NCBI GenBank assembly: GCA_907165135.1
Contig: OU015566.1
Coordinates: forward strand, 8,664,157-8,728,156
Origin: Oikopleura dioica
Taxonomy: Eukaryota > Chordata > Appendicularia > Copelata > Oikopleuridae
Direction of reading: 5' to 3'
Length of the DNA stretch: 64,000 bases
Shown here: piece by piece, positions 59,403 to 64,000 of the stretch
Layout of the letters: each line of letters starts with the position of its first letter
Position numbering within the stretch: the stretch's first letter is position 1
Made by a program: the position numbers and the translations under genes
Notes under the pieces: model-generated
The model's input: only the letters and a program-made list of their open reading frames with translations
What the model was told of the DNA's origin: nothing
The model's database searches: none

Positions 59403-61123
59403 ATGAGATTCTTTGATGAAGATAGTAGACGAATTCAACTTTATATCATCTGCGGATTATTTACCTTGGTGAGATATCATCAATTTTTATTTACAAGAGA
59501 ATAACTTGGACTTAGGTTATTTTCCATTGTTCGATAAAGGAACCGGAACCGATAGAGTCGAATAATTATTATTTTGCTCAAGCAAGAAATTATTTTGGAC
59601 AACAAGCTGTTCTTAAATTCAACGAAAAGATTGTCAATAAAGAAGAGGAAATTGATGATGATGATGATGATATTTGGGAATACAGAGAAAATGTCTTTAT
59701 TCAAGGATGCGCAAAAGATAATTGTCAAATGATTGCGACTCTAGAAGAAGCAAAGAAACTGTGTTTGGAAGATAGAGAATGTTTTGGTGTCATATCATCA
59801 AAAAATTCCTACCAGCTCCGAGGAGGACCAGGAGTTAAACCGAGCAAGATCGAAAATTCTTGGATACGAAGAACGGTTAAATGCAGTGACGTAGATACCA
59901 CTGGCGCATTCTTAGATGTTGGGTTGATGGAGGAACGGTACCCACTGATAAAACAAGCAAAAACCATCAGAGATGGAAAATGCGAGTATTCTTTCGGGCT
60001 TAGCCACTTGAATGACCTCATTCGATTTGACAAAAATATGAAGCCAACAGTTATCCATCAGCCGGACGAATGTTCTTTTAAAAATCAAAATAAAAGCTCA
60101 ATTATTTTCGGAATAAAAACCATTCCGTCAGCAAGGGATTTTCGTAAAGCAATTCGAGAGACCTGGCTGAGCAAGAAGATTTGGGATTGGCTTGGGTTCG
60201 AAATAAAGATTGTTTTTGTCGTCGGAAGACCAGGGGAAGTCGATCTGGATGAAGAAACGCAAACATACAATGATCTGCTTATAGTCGATTTTGATGAAAG
60301 CCACTACAACTTGCCCTTCAAGGACATCGCATTCTTAAAATTCATCAAGAACAGATGCTGCAATGTTGATTTTGTGTTCAAAGGAGACGATGATATTATG
60401 CTCATCTTAGGGCTTCTTAATTTTATTCGAATTACGCAATAAAATACTAATATAAAAAGTTTAATTAAAAGCCCGTCTAAGTCCTCAAAATCTCGCGAAG
60501 GAAATTCAACTGATAAAAGACCGTCCCAAAATCCAAGCGATCGGATGTCTCAAAGGGCCCGACACAGTTATCCGTGCTCCGAAATTCAAATATTTCGTAC
60601 CCGAGCAACTTTACAAACCAGGATCGTACCCGGAATATTTTTCTGGAGCAGCGTACGTAACAAGTGGAGAATTCTCGTTGAAACTTGAAGAGCAGATCGA
60701 TCATGCCCCGGTGATACCACTTGATGATACGTATATTGGTACTTTGATTCAATCTGCGAAGATAAGGTATAAATTCCATGTTATAAAATGATAATCATTA
60801 TTTTAGTGAGCATATGAGCCGCTCTTTGACAATTTGTATGGGCGTTCGTCCAAGTTGGTTCGGAGAGGAAATCAAAAACAACGATATTTGCATCATCCGT
60901 GGACTCACAGTCGCTCACAAGTACACGGATCCTGAATTCATGAAATACTCTTTTCACGATGTTGTTTCGGGCCAATTTGTATGCAACGGCGAAGGGTAAG
61001 GCGAACGGGCTAGTTGAAAATTTTCTTTTTATAATTTTTTTTTCAAGGCTAAAAGAAGATTCATGGCTGGATGCTTGGAGAAGAAATTATGATAACTTTA
61101 CGATTTACAGCGGATCTTTATAG
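59403..61123 (+). CDS. GT31 beta-1,3-glycosyltransferase with Cys-rich stem module
   Basis: Type II Golgi enzyme. A short cytosolic tail precedes an anchor split by an intron (LYIICGLFTLVIFHC). The stem has an acidic run (EEEIDDDDDDIWEY), then a PAN/apple-like module: CAKDNCQMIATLEEAKKLC, CFGVISSKNSYQLRGG and SWIRRTVKC. The catalytic domain has FRKAIRETW (GT31 motif RxxIRxTW), EIKIVFVVGRP, the metal-binding FKGDDDI, then NLAKEIQLIKDRPKIQAIGC, FSGAAYVTSGEFSLKL and IPLDDTYIGTL (the EDV-like motif). It ends NYDNFTIYSGSL, TAG 61121-61123. It transfers Gal, GlcNAc or GalNAc; specificity is not deducible. The join after DDDIM needs a non-GT donor (60412-60481). Confidence 0.85.
60412..60481 (+). 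other. Candidate non-GT (GC-AG) intron after the GT31 DDD motif
   Basis: From FKGDDD to the in-frame TAA at 60440 there is no GT dinucleotide. Cutting at TTAGG|GCTTCT and CTAAG|TCCTC gives DDDIMLILGPQNLAKEI, which fits the family. GA or GG donors nearby are alternatives. Confidence 0.5.
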
Positions 61124-61382
61124 TTTGTCTGTAAAGAACGAAATGGAAAATATCAAAAATCAAATCTGTAATTGAATCCATTACGTAATGCATTATAGCG
61201 ATGTTCTACTCGGAGTAGTGGCGCTCCCCGGGGCCAAGTTCCGGCTTATCATCTCTCCCAGCACCTTCTTCCTCTAGTGAATGGCCACTACAGCCGAGCA
61301 TTCTTTGTATTGTTGAAAATATGATTATAGTAAATTGATAAATCGCAAGAGAAATCAAGAGTAAAAGAAGACGTTAACAAGA

Positions 61383-64000
61383 ATGCCGAAGAAGTCTAAA
61401 GGAAAGGGATTAAAAAATAAAAGAAAATTTTCATTTCGGAATATGAAATTTTATCCCGCAATGAGGAAAAGTATCTGTTTTCTTTTCCAGGCTTTTTCGG
61501 GCATTATTCAGCAGCTCTACCAAATATGAAGTGTCGAAGAACAACTGGAAAGATGATGAAGGACTCATCGGATCGTTGGCTGCTACTGCCGGGCATAACA
61601 TGATACTAGAGAAACTCGACAAGATGCCAATTATGCCGGGCACAAAACGAGTACCAGGTTTGATAAAAATGGAGATTTGTTTTCAACTTCAATTCAGGTG
61701 CCACTGGAATTCCAAACAACGGCAACACATGCTATTTGAACGCGGTAATCCAATGCCTTTCAAATACGTCTCAGTTTTCGGATCTCATCTGTCGCGAGTT
61801 CTGTCGTGGTGGAGAAATCACAGCGCAAACTTCCGCTCTGATCCGAACTCTTTGGCTTGGTGAGCCTGCTGGTAAAGCGGCACAGAGTCTCATTGGAACT
61901 GTCGTACGACTCAATCCGCAGATTGAGTTTGACGTCCAACAAGATGCTCAAGAATTTCTTTTGTGGATGTTGACAATGCTCCATGAGGATTTGAGAGAGG
62001 ATAAGAACGGACTAAGCCGAAGAAACATGGCCCGCAATTCCTTCCGTCGCATCAAAAATCTTCGAAAGAAATACGCTCTAGCCCCATTGCCAGTTTCACC
62101 GATCGAACGATTCTTCGGCGGCAACTACTGCCAATCTATCGTTTGTCCGATTTGCAAGAAACCGAAACAGAGCTCAGATCTGTTTCTCACACTTTCGCTA
62201 CCCATTCCAGTTGAAACCAAGAAGCAAGCAGTGTATCCAATCGTACATTATTTGTCCGGCGAAATTGCCAAAATCGGAGTTCGGCCAAATATTGCCGCTT
62301 CCGTTGCTGATTTCCGCCAGTTGGTCGCAGCGGAAATGGGTATTCATCAGCGGCTACTGACCTTTACTGAAATCACCAAGAGTGGTTTTGGCCCGAGCTT
62401 TGGGGACAACGACGATGTCAACAGTCTACCTCTTCAGGGGCTGAGGGTTTTTCAAATTCCCGCTGCGCCATCAACTGGACGAAACGGACAGAATGGTAGC
62501 ACAACGAGATGGGAGAGCTGTATTCTCTTGATAATTCTAAAAAGCGGATCTTACGTAAAACAGGATCCATTGATCATGAGAATGGCGCGAGATGCAACTG
62601 CGCGCGAGCTGCATACCGAAATCTTCTCTCGAATAGAACAGAAATACTCGCCCAGGAACGCACCACGCCTGAAAGTATCCCACCACGATGGCTCTGAAGA
62701 AGCAATTGATCCTTCGTTAGAGCATCCTCTTCTCACTTCAGCTCTGACAACAGCGATGAAAACGTGTCCAACAGGCTCACCTATTCACATTCGCATCATT
62801 GCCGAATTCCCACAAGACGCTGTTCACATGATCGAAGACCTCAATGAAAGACGAATCAAAGAAGAACCCAGCGTTCGTCTAACAGAAATATTTGATCAGC
62901 AACAGAGCGAACTCACCCTAGCCGAGTGCCTTGATCTTCACATGCAAGAAGAAGAGATTGTGAATAATGGTAAGTAAGAAGTTTTTTTCTTGAATAAACG
63001 AGCTTTCCTAGGCTGGCTGTGTCAATACTGTAAAAAGAAATCGAAAAAGTTCACAAAACGAATGCAATTTTCTTCTCTTCCAGATGTTTTAACTCTTCAA
63101 TTCAAGCGTTTCAAAGCTGCCGATGGTAAACGATCAAAGGAATGCGTTTTGTCTATGAATCAAGTCAATTTATAAAATAAATTGGACAAAAAATGAAACT
63201 CAAAAAAAGCTAACAAACTATGTATCGTATCCAATTACCGGACTCGAGCTCACAAAATTCATCACCATGTCTCAAACTCGACATCCCATCATTTACGATT
63301 TGTACGGTGTCATCGGTCACCGTGGCGATCTGCACTCAGGACACTACTATGCCGTCACGAAGAATAATTTGGATCAATGCTGGTACTTATTTGATGATGA
63401 TGTCGTTCAAAAAGTGACTGTTGAAGACTGCCTAACGCCCGACGCATTTATTCTGTTTTACCAAAAAAGGTTTGCTAAAAAGAGTTCAAATCTAGTCATA
63501 ACAAAAATAAGAGGAGCAGCCATTCAACCTGGTCGGCATTGGTCTTTGCGGCTGAATGGGGTCAAAACAGCTCTTGACGCTGCTCGCGATGGTACCGGAG
63601 TTGCTGAGATCGACGAGTCAATAACATCTCCTCAAAGTACTAATGACGAGTCTAAACCGTTCAAAGAAGTCGCCGTCGACATTGGAAATCTACTTTCCCA
63701 GCATCAGCAGAAACCGTCGAGTTTCAATGCTCCTGTGCCTTCGTCTCAATGGTCGCCGTCGCAGAATTACGGCACCTTGCGCCGCCCGGTGGCGAGAAAT
63801 AATTCAGCGATTGGATTAGTCAATAACGGAAGTTCAAGCCTTACTGATAATGAATTTATCATCCCTCGTCACAAGTCAGGAGTCAATTTACGAAGCGATG
63901 AACGAGAAGACTTCAATAAAGGTACATTCAAAATTAATTGCGAGTTTTTGAGTTTCAATTCAGCTCCTTCTGCGCCAACTACTCCAAGAATGACTCGTGA
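61383..64000 (+). CDS. USP31/USP43-type ubiquitin-specific protease (3' end beyond the window)
   Basis: Basic N-terminus (MPKKSKGKGLKNKRKF) and RLFRALFSS. The Cys box is TGIPNNGNTCYLNAVIQCLS (human USP31/43 GLxNHGNTCFMNAxxQCLSN), then QQDAQEFLLWMLTMLHEDL. The first zinc-binding CxxC pair is CPICKKPKQSSDLFLTLSLP. A long insert contains a ubiquitin-like segment (IRIIAEFPQD), followed by TLAECLDLHMQEEEI and WLCQYCKKKSKKF. The His box is IGHRGDLHSGHYYAVTKNNL with WYLFDDD, so Cys/His/Asp are intact. A Ser/Pro-rich tail starts (PSSQWSPSQNYGTLRRP), comparable with USP43 tails, and continues past 64000. It is a deubiquitinase; substrates are unknown. One join (63140-63209) prefers a GA-AG intron. Confidence 0.9.
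63140..63209 (+). other. Candidate GA-AG intron in the USP gene
   Basis: Cutting TCAAAG|GAATGC and AAAAAAAG|CTAACA gives DGKRSKLTNYVSYPITGLEL, matching the family RRNKLSTLVKFPLSGL spacing exactly. A GT alternative six bases later would insert Glu-Cys. It is therefore less decisive than the other non-GT cases. Confidence 0.45.

Noticed and set aside
1-64000. tRNA, rRNA, snRNA genes and CRISPR arrays.
   Set aside because: None recognised by eye on either strand; a covariance-model scan was not possible here.

Overview
The window is eukaryotic, protein-coding and very compact. About 18 genes fit in 64 kb, most introns are only 40-100 nt, several gene pairs on one strand lie 20-90 bp apart, and several introns cannot use a GT donor and fit GA-AG or GC-AG instead. 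The gene content is animal and chordate-like: an integrin beta-4 relative, a GFR-alpha relative, Kv2, exportin-6, DDRGK1 and PTCD3. Together these point to an appendicularian tunicate such as Oikopleura. That assignment is inference; no marker sequence was compared.

Layout. 1-16,000 (minus strand): exportin-6 (3' end off the window), a small coiled-coil protein, RNA polymerase III subunit RPC9/CRCP, mitochondrial inner-membrane peptidase IMP2, a C2H2 zinc-finger protein, a transmembrane GFR-alpha-like receptor, DDRGK1 and PTCD3 (mitoribosomal mS39). Some pairs look operonic: PTCD3-DDRGK1, GFR-alpha-like-zinc finger, and RPC9-coiled coil. 16,100-19,200 (plus): SGF29 and an HP1-like protein with one chromodomain and two chromoshadow-like domains. 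19,300-21,100 (minus): a short-tailed Kv2/Shab potassium channel.

21,910-44,217 (minus) is the centrepiece: one 22-kb gene for an integrin beta-4-like receptor of about 6,600 residues. A conventional integrin beta ectodomain and one transmembrane helix are followed, in frame across a GC-AG intron, by about 46 Calx-beta domains and four fibronectin III domains. Vertebrate integrin beta-4 has one annotated Calx-beta and four FN3 domains in its cytoplasmic tail. Twenty-three of the Calx-beta domains sit in a single intron-free exon of nearly 8 kb.

46,100-64,000: a small orphan gene, an unrecognised multi-pass membrane protein, a pentameric ligand-gated channel subunit lacking the second Cys of its Cys-loop, a secreted TSP1/LamG/trypsin/CUB protease, a neighbouring protease-like/CUB protein with a lost catalytic His, a ZP-domain protein, a 442-bp hAT-like MITE with an 8-bp target-site duplication, a GT31 glycosyltransferase with a Cys-rich stem module, and a USP31/USP43-type deubiquitinase running off the right edge.

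Exon boundaries were worked out by eye from splice motifs, reading frame and remembered family sequences. Gene spans are more reliable than individual exon ends.
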